A stretch of DNA of 14,047 nt from Pseudomonadota bacterium (GTDB lineage Bacteria; Pseudomonadota; Alphaproteobacteria; Sphingomonadales; Sphingomonadaceae), in assembly GCA_030271565.1 (NCBI GenBank), contig JARXKR010000036.1:1168-15214 (forward strand). Direction: 5' to 3'. Numbering within the stretch: the first letter of the stretch is position 1; every line of letters begins with the position of its first letter. The notes beneath the pieces are model-generated. The model worked only from the letters and a program-made list of their open reading frames with translations, ran no database searches and was not told the origin of the DNA. Positions 1-5,719 of the stretch are shown here, in pieces. The translations under genes were made by a program, and so were the position numbers.

Positions 1-55
1 ACCCGCGCCATTTCGGCATCCACGCCGAGCATCGGATTTTCGGCAATGCGTTGGA
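1..55 (-). pseudogene. parE fragment, cut at its upstream end by a repeat and running off the left edge
   Basis: These 55 bases are identical, base for base, to positions 880-934 inside the intact parE at 756-1058. Read on the minus strand in the same frame they encode the residues equivalent to Gln43-Arg59 of that toxin (start QRIAENPM). The identity stops at the GGA that begins the GGAGTTCCG repeat, so the N-terminal half of this copy is replaced by repeat DNA. The downstream half lies outside the window, so it is unclear whether the toxin's C-terminus survives. The frame stays open back through the repeats, with GTG codons at 95-93 and 77-75, but nothing shows that it is translated. Confidence 0.75.
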
Positions 56-97
56 GTTCCGGGAGTTCCGGGGACACTAGGAGTTCCGGGGACACTA
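53..97. repeat. Short tandem repeat array, 18-base unit
   Basis: The unit GGAGTTCCGGGGACACTA occurs twice in perfect tandem (62-79 and 80-97), preceded by a truncated 9-base unit GGAGTTCCG at 53-61. The array lies between the parE fragment at the window edge and the stop codon of parE1 (106-108). Variants of the same unit recur at 693-745. From memory, GTTCCGGGGACA-type motifs followed by a TATAC..AATT stretch are dispersed in many proteobacterial genomes and tend to lie near REP-associated tyrosine transposases. No such transposase is visible here, so the family assignment is tentative. Confidence 0.8.
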
Positions 98-105
98 TAC
101 CTAAT

Positions 106-405
106 TCACTCTTTCAAATGCTCTCTTGCATGTTGCCGGGGGTGCATCACGCGCATGACGTCGATTCCGCGCTGGTGCGGGATATAGTAAATCATATGTC
201 CGCCCGCGCGAATCCGGCGGTAGCCTTTGCGAACTTCCGAGCAATCCGCGCCCATTAGCGGGTATTCGAGCGCCCGCAGCATCACGGCATCAAGTTCGGT
301 CACGTAGGCGTCAGCCGCATCCTCGCCATATTCCAGCGCGGTGTATTCCCATATGCCCGCAATTTCAGACTGCGCGCGCGGGCTGACCTCGATCCGGCGG
401 ATCAA
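106..405 (-). CDS. parE: ParE-family toxin of type II toxin-antitoxin system (module 1)
   Basis: A 99-residue RelE/ParE-superfamily toxin. In characterised ParE proteins this fold inhibits DNA gyrase, whereas related RelE proteins cut mRNA on the ribosome; the sequence alone does not settle the target. Features seen are the basic N-terminal strand IRRIEVSP, the helical hairpin with Ala-Glu-IWEY at about 14-22, the central YPLMG turn (48-52) followed by RKGYRRI (59-65), and the C-terminal strands GGHMIYYIP (68-76) and VMRVMHPRQ (83-91), the usual ParE finish. The start codon overlaps the stop of parD by four bases (ATGA at 405-402), so the two are translationally coupled. Length is normal for an intact toxin. 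It is only distantly similar to the second ParE at 756-1058. Confidence 0.9.
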   Translation of the reverse strand: MIRRIEVSPRAQSEIAGIWEYTALEYGEDAADAYVTELDAVMLRALEYPLMGADCSEVRKGYRRIRAGGHMIYYIPHQRGIDVMRVMHPRQHAREHLKE

Positions 406-644
406 GGCTTGCGCCGACGCTCGGCGAGAAAGTCATCGAGGTCCCACGGCTGCGTCGGCCCGCTGTTTTCTCCTTCGATCAGAGCCTGACGCAGCGCCTC
501 AAGCTCGGTATCCTCGGCGATATAGCGCCGCATTGCTTCGCGCACGACCTCGCTCGTCGAGCCGAATTCGCCGGTTTCAACCTTGCGCTTTGCGAAAGTT
601 GTGTAAGGTGTGCCGAGGGCGATCGAGGTGTTCTTGCTTGTCAT
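402..644 (-). CDS. parD: ParD-family antitoxin (module 1)
   Basis: An 80-residue antitoxin. The N-terminal part has the ribbon-helix-helix pattern of CopG/ParD repressors: a beta strand NTSIALG (5-11), then helices around the diagnostic GEFGSTSEVVREAMRR (25-40). The acidic tail, PWDLDDFLAE at 66-75, is the kind of segment that wraps and neutralises a ParE toxin. Known ParD proteins dimerise, bind an operator in their own promoter and repress jointly with the toxin. An inverted repeat suited to this lies at 654-670. The ATG at 644 is preceded by GAGG at 650-653, but this overlaps the best -10 (651-656), so the transcript may start at or next to the ATG. It forms a two-gene unit with the overlapping parE. 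Confidence 0.9.
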   Translation of the reverse strand: MTSKNTSIALGTPYTTFAKRKVETGEFGSTSEVVREAMRRYIAEDTELEALRQALIEGENSGPTQPWDLDDFLAERRRKP

Positions 645-650
645 TCGCGC

Positions 651-679
651 CTCATACCAAAATTTGGTAATTCAGCCAA
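651..679 (-). promoter_or_regulatory. Promoter and operator of parDE module 1
   Basis: On the minus strand a -35 TTGGCT (679-674) and a -10 TATGAG (656-651) are 17 bases apart. The spacer holds the near-perfect inverted repeat TACCAAA-A-TTTGGTA (655-669), that is ATACC-N7-GGTAA on the plus strand at 654-670. The -10 ends six bases before the parD ATG, which places the expected transcription start at the start codon. The module 2 promoter at 1301-1329 has the same element positions relative to its own ATG. The reading as a ParD-bound operator is inferred from family behaviour. Confidence 0.6.
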
Positions 680-692
680 GTCTTCCTTACTC

Positions 693-745
693 GAGTTCCG
701 GGGGCACGGAGTTCCGGGAGTTCCGGACAGGAGTTCCGGGGACAC
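693..745. repeat. Degenerate GAGTTCCGGGGACAC repeat array between the two parDE modules
   Basis: Four imperfect units lie head to tail: GAGTTCCGGGGGCAC (693-707), GGAGTTCCG (708-716), GGAGTTCCGGACA (717-729) and GGAGTTCCGGGGACAC (730-745). They match the unit of the array at 53-97 and point the same way. The array begins ten bases after the stop of parE2 and lies upstream of the parD1 promoter. As at 53-97, full-length and 9-base truncated units are mixed, suggesting slippage or unequal recombination. Confidence 0.75.
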
Positions 746-755
746 AATTCCAATC

Positions 756-1058
756 TCACCGCAGCCCAGCCGCCCCAATGTAATCTTGCTGCTGCCCCAT
801 GATCCGGACGATTTGAACTTCATGGTCATTCGCCATGTAGAAAACCGTATGCTTCCCAGCCACGATCTTGCGCAGGCCCACCCGCGCCATTTCGGCATCC
901 ACGCCGAGCATCGGATTTTCGGCAATGCGTTGGATTTGCGCCTCGATCACCAGCAGGTACCGCCTGGTTTGCTGTGCTCCCCACTGCGCCTGCGACCACG
1001 CCGCCACGCCGACAAAGTCGCGTTCGGCCAGCGAGTGATACCGCAATTTACGTTTCAT
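756..1058 (-). CDS. parE: ParE-family toxin of type II toxin-antitoxin system (module 2)
   Basis: A complete 100-residue RelE/ParE-superfamily toxin. It shows the N-terminal basic strand KRKLRYHSLAERDF (2-15), a helical hairpin with WSQAQWG (21-27), the central NPMLGVD turn (48-54) with arginines around ARVGLRKI (58-65), and the C-terminal strands AGKHTVFYM (67-75) and VQIVRIMGQQQD (81-92). It shares the family layout with parE1, but the two differ at most positions, so they are old paralogues or separate acquisitions. Its start overlaps the parD2 stop by four bases (1058-1055). Bases 880-934, coding for about Gln43-Arg59, are duplicated exactly at the left edge of the window, so this module has taken part in a recent rearrangement. 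Gyrase inhibition is the known role of ParE relatives, not shown here. Confidence 0.9.
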   Translation of the reverse strand: MKRKLRYHSLAERDFVGVAAWSQAQWGAQQTRRYLLVIEAQIQRIAENPMLGVDAEMARVGLRKIVAGKHTVFYMANDHEVQIVRIMGQQQDYIGAAGLR

Positions 1059-1294
1059 TGTTCGGGGAAGTTACCGTCGATCCAGGCGCGCATATCGAAC
1101 TCGACCAGCGGGCTCGCCAGACCCTCATCGATCGCTTCGAGCAGCTTCGATTTGAACAATGCGCGTTCTTCATGCAGGCGCAGCGCATCGCGGATTACTT
1201 CGCTGGTCGAATCGTATTCGCCCCCTTCGACCTGGGTGCGGGTGTAGTCCATCCAGCGTTCACCCAGCGTGATCGAAGTGTTCTTTTTGGCCAT
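1055..1294 (-). CDS. parD: ParD-family antitoxin (module 2)
   Basis: A 79-residue antitoxin of the ParD/CopG ribbon-helix-helix type. The N-terminal strand KNTSITLG (4-11) and the helix-turn-helix stretch GGEYDSTSEVIRDALRL (24-40) match module 1 closely, as expected for the DNA-binding half. The C-terminal half is different (VEFDMRAWIDGNF at 64-76 against PWDLDDFLAE in module 1), which fits specific pairing with a different toxin. No Shine-Dalgarno sequence precedes the ATG, and the predicted promoter ends six bases upstream, so a leaderless transcript is likely. The shared DNA-binding half and the shared operator half-sites make cross-repression between the two modules plausible. Confidence 0.9.
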   Translation of the reverse strand: MAKKNTSITLGERWMDYTRTQVEGGEYDSTSEVIRDALRLHEERALFKSKLLEAIDEGLASPLVEFDMRAWIDGNFPEQ

Positions 1295-1300
1295 GCAGCG

Positions 1301-1329
1301 TTGATACCCGATCGTGGTATTGGCGTCAA
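1301..1329 (-). promoter_or_regulatory. Promoter and operator of parDE module 2
   Basis: On the minus strand a strong -35 TTGACG (1329-1324) and a -10 TATCAA (1306-1301) are 17 bases apart. The inverted repeat ATACC-CGATCGT-GGTAT (1304-1320) fills the spacer and overlaps the -10. Half-sites, seven-base spacing and distance to the ATG (ten bases) equal those of module 1. An RNA starting about seven bases after the -10 would begin at the parD ATG. Binding by ParD is inferred. Confidence 0.65.
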
Positions 1330-1455
1330 TTGCGCGGACCTAAACTGCTTTCCTACATCACCTGACCTGTGGCATCGCCATGCCGCACTTTGACCCTGTC
1401 GATCCCTCAAAACGCATTGCGGGGCGGTTCCGCGCCAAGCGCCGCAGCGGTTTTG

Positions 1456-1476
1456 GTGTAAACTTCGTGTAAACTT
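1456..1476 (+). repeat. Two direct repeats GTGTAAACTT spaced one helical turn apart, upstream of trmL
   Basis: GTGTAAACTT occurs at 1456-1465 and again at 1467-1476, an 11-base period that puts both copies on the same face of the DNA. It is an AT-rich island in GC-rich surroundings, 54 bases before the trmL ATG. Tandem half-sites of this kind can bind a regulator, but I recognise no specific factor, and no clear promoter hexamers are attached. Confidence 0.4.
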
Positions 1477-1529
1477 TGGCGGCGCACGAGCCTCTTGCGC
1501 ACCCCGCCAACCAAGGCCAATCACCCGCC

Positions 1530-1985
1530 ATGCGCATCGCCCTGTTCGAACCCGAGATCGCCGGAAATGTCGGCTCGGTATTGCGGCTGGGCGCGTGCCT
1601 TGGCGCAGCGGTGGACTTGATCGAGCCGCTGGGGTTTGTGTGGGACGACAAGCGCGTGCGGCGGGCGGCGATGGACTATATCGATCACGTGGAAGTGGCG
1701 CGCCATGCAAACTTTGAGGCATTCCGGGCATCGATCGGTGCGAGCAGACTGGTGCTGTTCACCACCAAAGCTGCGCAATCGGCCTATGACTTTGCCTTCG
1801 GGCCAGACGATGTGCTGCTGTTCGGCAAGGAAAGTGCGGGTGTCCCTGTTGCTGTTGCCGAGGCCTGCCACGCGCGGCTGCGCCTGCCGATGCGCAGCGG
1901 AGTGCGGTCGATCAACCTGGCCATGTCGGCCGCGCTGGCGCTGGGCGAGGGGCTGCGCCAGACCGGCGGCCTGCCGGGCGACTAG
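1530..1985 (+). CDS. trmL: tRNA (cytidine(34)-2'-O)-methyltransferase TrmL
   Basis: A 151-residue SPOUT-class (trefoil knot) methyltransferase. TrmL uses S-adenosylmethionine to methylate the 2'-OH of wobble nucleotide 34 in tRNA-Leu isoacceptors, acting as a cytoplasmic dimer. The three SPOUT motifs are in order: EPEIAGNVGSVLR (7-19), with the conserved Asn and Arg; LLFGKESAGVP (96-106), the Gly-Glu loop; and LPMRSGVRSINLAMSAALAL (119-138), which forms the knot and the cofactor pocket. Length matches the minimal TrmL/YibK family, with no extra RNA-binding domain. The ATG at 1530 gives the normal N-terminus MRIALFEPEI. A TTG-initiated extension from 1476 is possible but adds residues not seen in the family. 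It converges with the dehydrogenase gene ending at 2018. I see no strong Shine-Dalgarno. Confidence 0.93.
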   Translation: MRIALFEPEIAGNVGSVLRLGACLGAAVDLIEPLGFVWDDKRVRRAAMDYIDHVEVARHANFEAFRASIGASRLVLFTTKAAQSAYDFAFGPDDVLLFGKESAGVPVAVAEACHARLRLPMRSGVRSINLAMSAALALGEGLRQTGGLPGD

Positions 1986-2017
1986 GCTGCACAGGCCGTG
2001 ATGGCGGCAATGTGGGA

Positions 2018-3166
2018 CTACCGCCAGCGCAGCCGGTCTTCGCTCAATTCGGCCACCGACTTGACCCCCATCAGTTGCATCCCGCGCACGATCTCGTCCT
2101 GCAAGATGCCCAGCGCGCGTTCGACCCCGTCCTGTCCCGCCGCAGCGAGGGCGTAGAGGTACAGCCGCCCGCCCGAGGCGGTAGTCGCGCCGGCGCACAG
2201 GCTTTTGAGCACGTGGGTGCCGCGGCGCACCCCGCCGTCGCAGATAATCTCGATCCGGCCGCCCACCGCATCGACGATCTCGGGGAGCTGGTCGAACGGC
2301 GATCGGCTGCCGTCGAGCTGGCGGCCGCCGTGGTTGCTGATCATGATCGCGTCGATCCCCATATCGGCGGCGCGGCGCGCATCGGCGACGCTCATCACGC
2401 CTTTGAGCGCGAACTTGCCGCCCCAATCGTCGCGCAATTGTTCGGCCATGGTCCAGTCGAGCGTTTGGTCGAGCATGGTGTTGAAATAGCCCGCGATCGA
2501 AACCGCCTCGCCGGTGCCTTCGCGCACGTGACTGTCGAGGTTGGGCAGGGAGAACTTCTCCCGCAACATATAGTCGATCGCCCAGCGCGGCTTCATCGCG
2601 TAGGACAGCGCCGAGGATGCGGTAAACTTGGGCGGTGAGGTGAAACCGCTGCGAGCACAGCGTTCGCGCTTGCCCGAAACGATAGTGTCGACGGTCAGTG
2701 CGATTGCATCGAACTTGGCCGCCTGGCAGCGTTCGATCATGCTGCGGTTGAGCCCGCGGTCCTTGTGGTAATAGAACTGGAACAGCTTGGGCGCGGTAGT
2801 CATCGCGCCGATTTCCTCGATGCTGACGGTGGCGAGGCTGGAAATTCCGCACCACAGCCCGAACTTTTCAGCGGCGCGAACCACCGCGCGCTCGCCTTGC
2901 CAGTGGAACACGCGTTGCAGCGCGGTGGGCGAGAGCAGCAGCGGCAACGCCGACTTGCGCCCGAGAATGGTGCACGAGGTGTCGATCTCGCTAACCCCGG
3001 CGAGCACGTCTGGGACAAGATCGGCGCGGGCGTAGGCGGCTGTGTTGCGCGCCTTGGTCAGCTCATCATCGGCGGCGCCGTCGATATAATCGAACACCGG
3101 CCACGGCAGCCGCTGCTTCGCGAGGAGCCGGAAATCGTCGATGTTGTGACAGTCGCTCAGTCGCAT
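2018..3166 (-). CDS. FMN-dependent alpha-hydroxy-acid dehydrogenase (L-lactate dehydrogenase-like)
   Basis: A 382-residue TIM-barrel enzyme of the LldD/glycolate oxidase/mandelate dehydrogenase family. These oxidise an L-2-hydroxy acid to the 2-oxo acid through FMN and pass electrons to the quinone pool or oxygen. Visible landmarks are FDYIDGAADDE (25-35) with the substrate Tyr; FQFYYHKD (129-136); ALTVD (156-160) in the FMN site; FALKG (252-256) with the FMN-contacting Lys; SNHGGRQLDG (277-286) with catalytic His279 and substrate Arg282; and CDGGVRRG (309-316) plus GGR (332-334) for the FMN phosphate. The stretch SLCAGATTASGGRLYLY (322-338) departs from the usual ALALGADAVxxGRPYLY, but the Gly-Arg is kept. 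Substrate is not certain; lactate is the default guess. Third in a minus-strand run, 40 bases after the preceding gene. No clear ribosome binding site. Confidence 0.85.
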   Translation of the reverse strand: MRLSDCHNIDDFRLLAKQRLPWPVFDYIDGAADDELTKARNTAAYARADLVPDVLAGVSEIDTSCTILGRKSALPLLLSPTALQRVFHWQGERAVVRAAEKFGLWCGISSLATVSIEEIGAMTTAPKLFQFYYHKDRGLNRSMIERCQAAKFDAIALTVDTIVSGKRERCARSGFTSPPKFTASSALSYAMKPRWAIDYMLREKFSLPNLDSHVREGTGEAVSIAGYFNTMLDQTLDWTMAEQLRDDWGGKFALKGVMSVADARRAADMGIDAIMISNHGGRQLDGSRSPFDQLPEIVDAVGGRIEIICDGGVRRGTHVLKSLCAGATTASGGRLYLYALAAAGQDGVERALGILQDEIVRGMQLMGVKSVAELSEDRLRWR

Positions 3167-3206
3167 TGGGCGGCGTTAGCGAAGTGTGCGGCGCGGGGAA
3201 AGCCGC

Positions 3207-3845
3207 TTAGCGGCTATGGGCGCGCTGCTTTTCTGCTTCGGCCTTGGCCTTCGCGGCCTCCTGCTCTGCCTTGTCGCGTGCGGCTTGCGCTTCGAGCGAC
3301 GCCAGCGCGGCGGGGGTCACCTCGCGCGCCGGATAAGCGCATCCGCGCGCCTGGCCGTAGCCTTTGAGGAACGAGCGCCGCGCGGTGCCGGCCTCGACCG
3401 CATCGTCGACCTTGCGCTGGTGCGAATTGGCGCCGCTGACTTCGCGAATGATCCCGCGGAACGGGATGAACTGGCCGACGGCAGCCTGCGCCACCCGCCC
3501 GACGCTCAGCTTTTCGGCACGGTCTTGCGGAATATCGCGGTCGGGGCCAAGCACGGCATCGAGCTCGCTAACCCGCGTCGAAATCTGTGCGCAGGTTTTG
3601 ATCCCGGCCATGTCGTAAGGATCGGCCACTGCTGCTTCGAGCACCGGCGGGATCTTGCCATTACGCAGCCCAAGGTCGCTTACCGGGGTGGCTACGACGT
3701 CGACCGCGTTGACGCTCTTGTCCTTGATCGAACGCGGCGGCGCCGACTTATCCTGCGCCGCTGCTGGCAGTGCCGCAATCGCGCAAGCGGCGAACAGGGC
3801 AGCCGTAAACAGGCGCAGGGCAGGTCTTGCAGGATTTTTGGTCAT
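3207..3845 (-). CDS. Secreted protein of unknown function with a charged C-terminal helix
   Basis: I do not recognise the family. The 212-residue product starts with a clear Sec signal peptide: basic MTKNPARPALR, a hydrophobic Ala/Leu core at about 12-28, and a likely signal peptidase I site after ALPAAA (cleavage near 30/31 before QDK). The mature part has a conserved-looking section with DLGLRNGKIPPVL (57-69), DPYDMAGIKTC (75-85), ELDAVLGPDRD (94-104) and a moderately hydrophobic FIPFRGIIREVSGAN (126-140). Two cysteines in the mature chain (85 and 169) could pair in the periplasm. The tail from about 178 is almost all Ala, Lys, Glu, Gln and Arg and should be a single helix or coiled coil. 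The ATG at 3845 is preferred over a TTG six codons upstream. It lies between the metallopeptidase and the dehydrogenase genes on the same strand. Confidence 0.75.
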   Translation of the reverse strand: MTKNPARPALRLFTAALFAACAIAALPAAAQDKSAPPRSIKDKSVNAVDVVATPVSDLGLRNGKIPPVLEAAVADPYDMAGIKTCAQISTRVSELDAVLGPDRDIPQDRAEKLSVGRVAQAAVGQFIPFRGIIREVSGANSHQRKVDDAVEAGTARRSFLKGYGQARGCAYPAREVTPAALASLEAQAARDKAEQEAAKAKAEAEKQRAHSR

Positions 3846-3901
3846 GCCCGCGTAACGTGCCAAACCTGCAAACGTTCCTGCTCCTCCCGCTTAAATACCT
3901 G

Positions 3902-4774
3902 TCATTGCTGCATATAGACGTTGCAGGCGTTGTCGTCGGCACCTTGCATCCCGCGCCGCAACGCGTCCATCCGCTGCGCGCTCGACCCGTGCGTGAACGC
4001 GGCTTCGTTGGGATTGCGTCCGGCGCTGCGCATCAGGTTATCATCGCCGATCTGGTGCGCGGCGTTAAGCCCGCTTTCCATGTCGCCCGGATCGAGCCGG
4101 TCCTTGTTCTTCGCCGCCCACACCCCGGCGTAGCAATCGGCCTGTAGCTCGAGCTTCACCGAGAGCTGGTTGGCCGCGCGCGGATTTTGCTGCTGCGCAC
4201 TGCGAATCTGGTCGGAGTCGCCGGTCATCTTCTGGATGTGATGGCCATACTCGTGGGCGATTACGTAATCACGGGCGAACTGCCCGGTTGCGCCCAGTTC
4301 CTGATCCATCTGCCGGTAGAAATCGGTGTCGAGGTAGATCTTCTGGTCCTCGGGGCAATAAAACGGCCCCATTGCGCTTTGCGCCGAACCGCAGCCGGAT
4401 GAGCCCACGTTCTGGTAGAATACCAGCCCCGGCGCCTGGAATGTGATCTTGGCCGCTGCGAAAATCGGCTGCCAGGTCTTGTTGAGCGAAGAGAGCGCAT
4501 TGCACGATTCGAGGCTGGCCTGATCGAGCTTGCAGCTCTCGCTGGCGTTGGTCCCCGCGACCGGTCCGCCGGTCTGCTCCTGCGGGGCGGAAGCTTGCTC
4601 CATTCCGCCCAGCAGCTGACCGGGATCGACCCCGAGGACGTAAGACAACACAAGTGCTACCACCAATGTCCCGCAGCCGACCTGTCCGCCGCGTCCGACC
4701 GAAAACCCTCTGCCGCCGCTGCCGCGCTGGTCTTCGACATTGACCGAATTGGGGTCGAATTCATCAAGGCGCAT
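3902..4774 (-). CDS. YpfJ-family neutral zinc metallopeptidase, membrane-anchored
   Basis: A 290-residue protein of the putative neutral zinc metallopeptidase family (YpfJ type). The start MRLDEFDPNSVNVEDQRG is the hallmark family N-terminus, and an SD-like GGGAGAAG precedes the ATG at 4774, so this start is preferred over one 16 codons upstream. A Gly-rich cytoplasmic segment is followed by one membrane span at about 32-50 (GCGTLVVALVLSYVLGVD), leaving the catalytic domain outside. The zinc motif HEYGH is at 174-178, with HEYGHHIQ typical of the family, and the likely third ligand Glu lies in LELQADCYAGVW at about 208-219. Four to five cysteines in the outer domain probably form disulfides. 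Substrates of this family are not known. Its promoter region is shared divergently with the 3-hydroxybutyrate dehydrogenase gene, 84 bases away. Confidence 0.88.
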   Translation of the reverse strand: MRLDEFDPNSVNVEDQRGSGGRGFSVGRGGQVGCGTLVVALVLSYVLGVDPGQLLGGMEQASAPQEQTGGPVAGTNASESCKLDQASLESCNALSSLNKTWQPIFAAAKITFQAPGLVFYQNVGSSGCGSAQSAMGPFYCPEDQKIYLDTDFYRQMDQELGATGQFARDYVIAHEYGHHIQKMTGDSDQIRSAQQQNPRAANQLSVKLELQADCYAGVWAAKNKDRLDPGDMESGLNAAHQIGDDNLMRSAGRNPNEAAFTHGSSAQRMDALRRGMQGADDNACNVYMQQ

Positions 4775-4858
4775 CGGTTCTTCTCCCGGACTGGACAATT
4801 GGCGGCCCAGCAGCAATGGCACCTACATAGCGGATTAATCAAACACTTGGAGTCGGAT

Positions 4859-5614
4859 ATGAGCCTTGCCGGAAGACGCGCGCTGGTCACCGGGTCGACC
4901 TCGGGGATCGGGCTCGCTATCGCCCGCGCGCTCGTGGCCGAAGGGGCCGAAGTGGTCCTCTCGGGGTTCGGCGGGGCGGACGCGATCGCCGCGCTATGCG
5001 AGGAATTAGGAGCGCAACACGTTGCCGCCGACCTCTCGCGCCGAGACGGGGTTGAGGCGCTGATGGCCGGGGCCGGGCCAATCGACGTGCTGGTCAACAA
5101 CGCAGGCATGCAATTCGTCGCCCCGGTCGAAGAGTTTCCGGTCGAGAAATGGGACCAGATCATCGCGCTCAACCTGACCGCGGCGTTCGACGCCTGCCGG
5201 CTCGCGATCCCGCACATGAAAGCAGCGGGTTGGGGACGGATCATCAATACCGCGAGCGCGCATTCGCTCACCGCATCGCCGTACAAATCGGCCTATGTCG
5301 CGGCCAAGCATGGTCTCGCCGGGCTGACCAAGACGCTCGCGCTTGAGCTGGCGACCTTCAAGATCACCGCCAACTGCATCAGTCCGGGTTACGTCTGGAC
5401 GCCATTGGTGGAGAACCAGATCCCCGGGACGATGGAAGCGCGCGGATTAACCCGCGAACAGGTGATCAACGACGTGCTGCTGCAGCGCCAACCGACCAAG
5501 CAATTCGTCCAGCCCGAGGATGTTGGTGCGATGGCGGCGTTCCTGTGCAGCGATGCCGCGGCGCAGATCACCGGCGCGAACATGAGCATGGACGGCGGCT
5601 GGACCGCCGAATGA
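4859..5614 (+). CDS. bdhA: D-3-hydroxybutyrate dehydrogenase (SDR family)
   Basis: A 251-residue short-chain dehydrogenase that interconverts D-3-hydroxybutyrate and acetoacetate with NAD+, the step that releases carbon from poly-hydroxybutyrate. The cofactor motif TGSTSGIG is at 11-18 and NNAG at 80-83. The catalytic tetrad is Asn105, Ser133, Tyr146 and Lys150. Residues Gln85, His135, Lys143 and Gln187 fall, at a constant offset of nine, on the substrate-carboxylate residues reported for Pseudomonas fragi HBDH (Gln94, His144, Lys152, Gln196). This separates it from generic SDRs, and the C-terminal QPTKQFVQPEDV signature agrees. GGAG at 4849-4852 lies six bases before the ATG at 4859. An in-frame upstream extension to 4595 runs through the divergent gene and is rejected. 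Monocistronic in appearance. Confidence 0.94.
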   Translation: MSLAGRRALVTGSTSGIGLAIARALVAEGAEVVLSGFGGADAIAALCEELGAQHVAADLSRRDGVEALMAGAGPIDVLVNNAGMQFVAPVEEFPVEKWDQIIALNLTAAFDACRLAIPHMKAAGWGRIINTASAHSLTASPYKSAYVAAKHGLAGLTKTLALELATFKITANCISPGYVWTPLVENQIPGTMEARGLTREQVINDVLLQRQPTKQFVQPEDVGAMAAFLCSDAAAQITGANMSMDGGWTAE

Positions 5615-5719
5615 GCTGCCCGCGCCTGGTGTAACTTTCCTGCCACCGCGCCCAGATATCGCTTAGACTGGCGCACATCGCGCTTGCCCGAGCGGGCCAA
5701 TTGGTGTGAGACGACTGCG

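Noticed and set aside
53..745. CRISPR array
   Set aside because: The repeats are 9-18 bases long, directly adjacent, without unique spacers of uniform length, and no cas gene is present.
641..925. Minus-strand open frame of 94 codons spanning parE2 and the repeat array
   Set aside because: Out of frame with parE2 and without ribosome site or recognisable fold. It merely passes through the repeats.
2002..2026. TGGCGG/CCGCCA hairpin as a terminator between trmL and the dehydrogenase
   Set aside because: Only six base pairs with a 13-base loop, no U-tract, and it overlaps the end of the dehydrogenase gene.
1521..2855. Long minus-strand open frame of 444 codons
   Set aside because: It is a shifted-frame shadow of trmL and the hydroxy-acid dehydrogenase. 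The product is almost all Arg, Pro, Gly and His with no domain.
5686..5697. GCCCG-AG-CGGGC hairpin upstream of the M28 peptidase as a terminator of bdhA
   Set aside because: Two-base loop and no U-tract; likely chance in GC-rich DNA.
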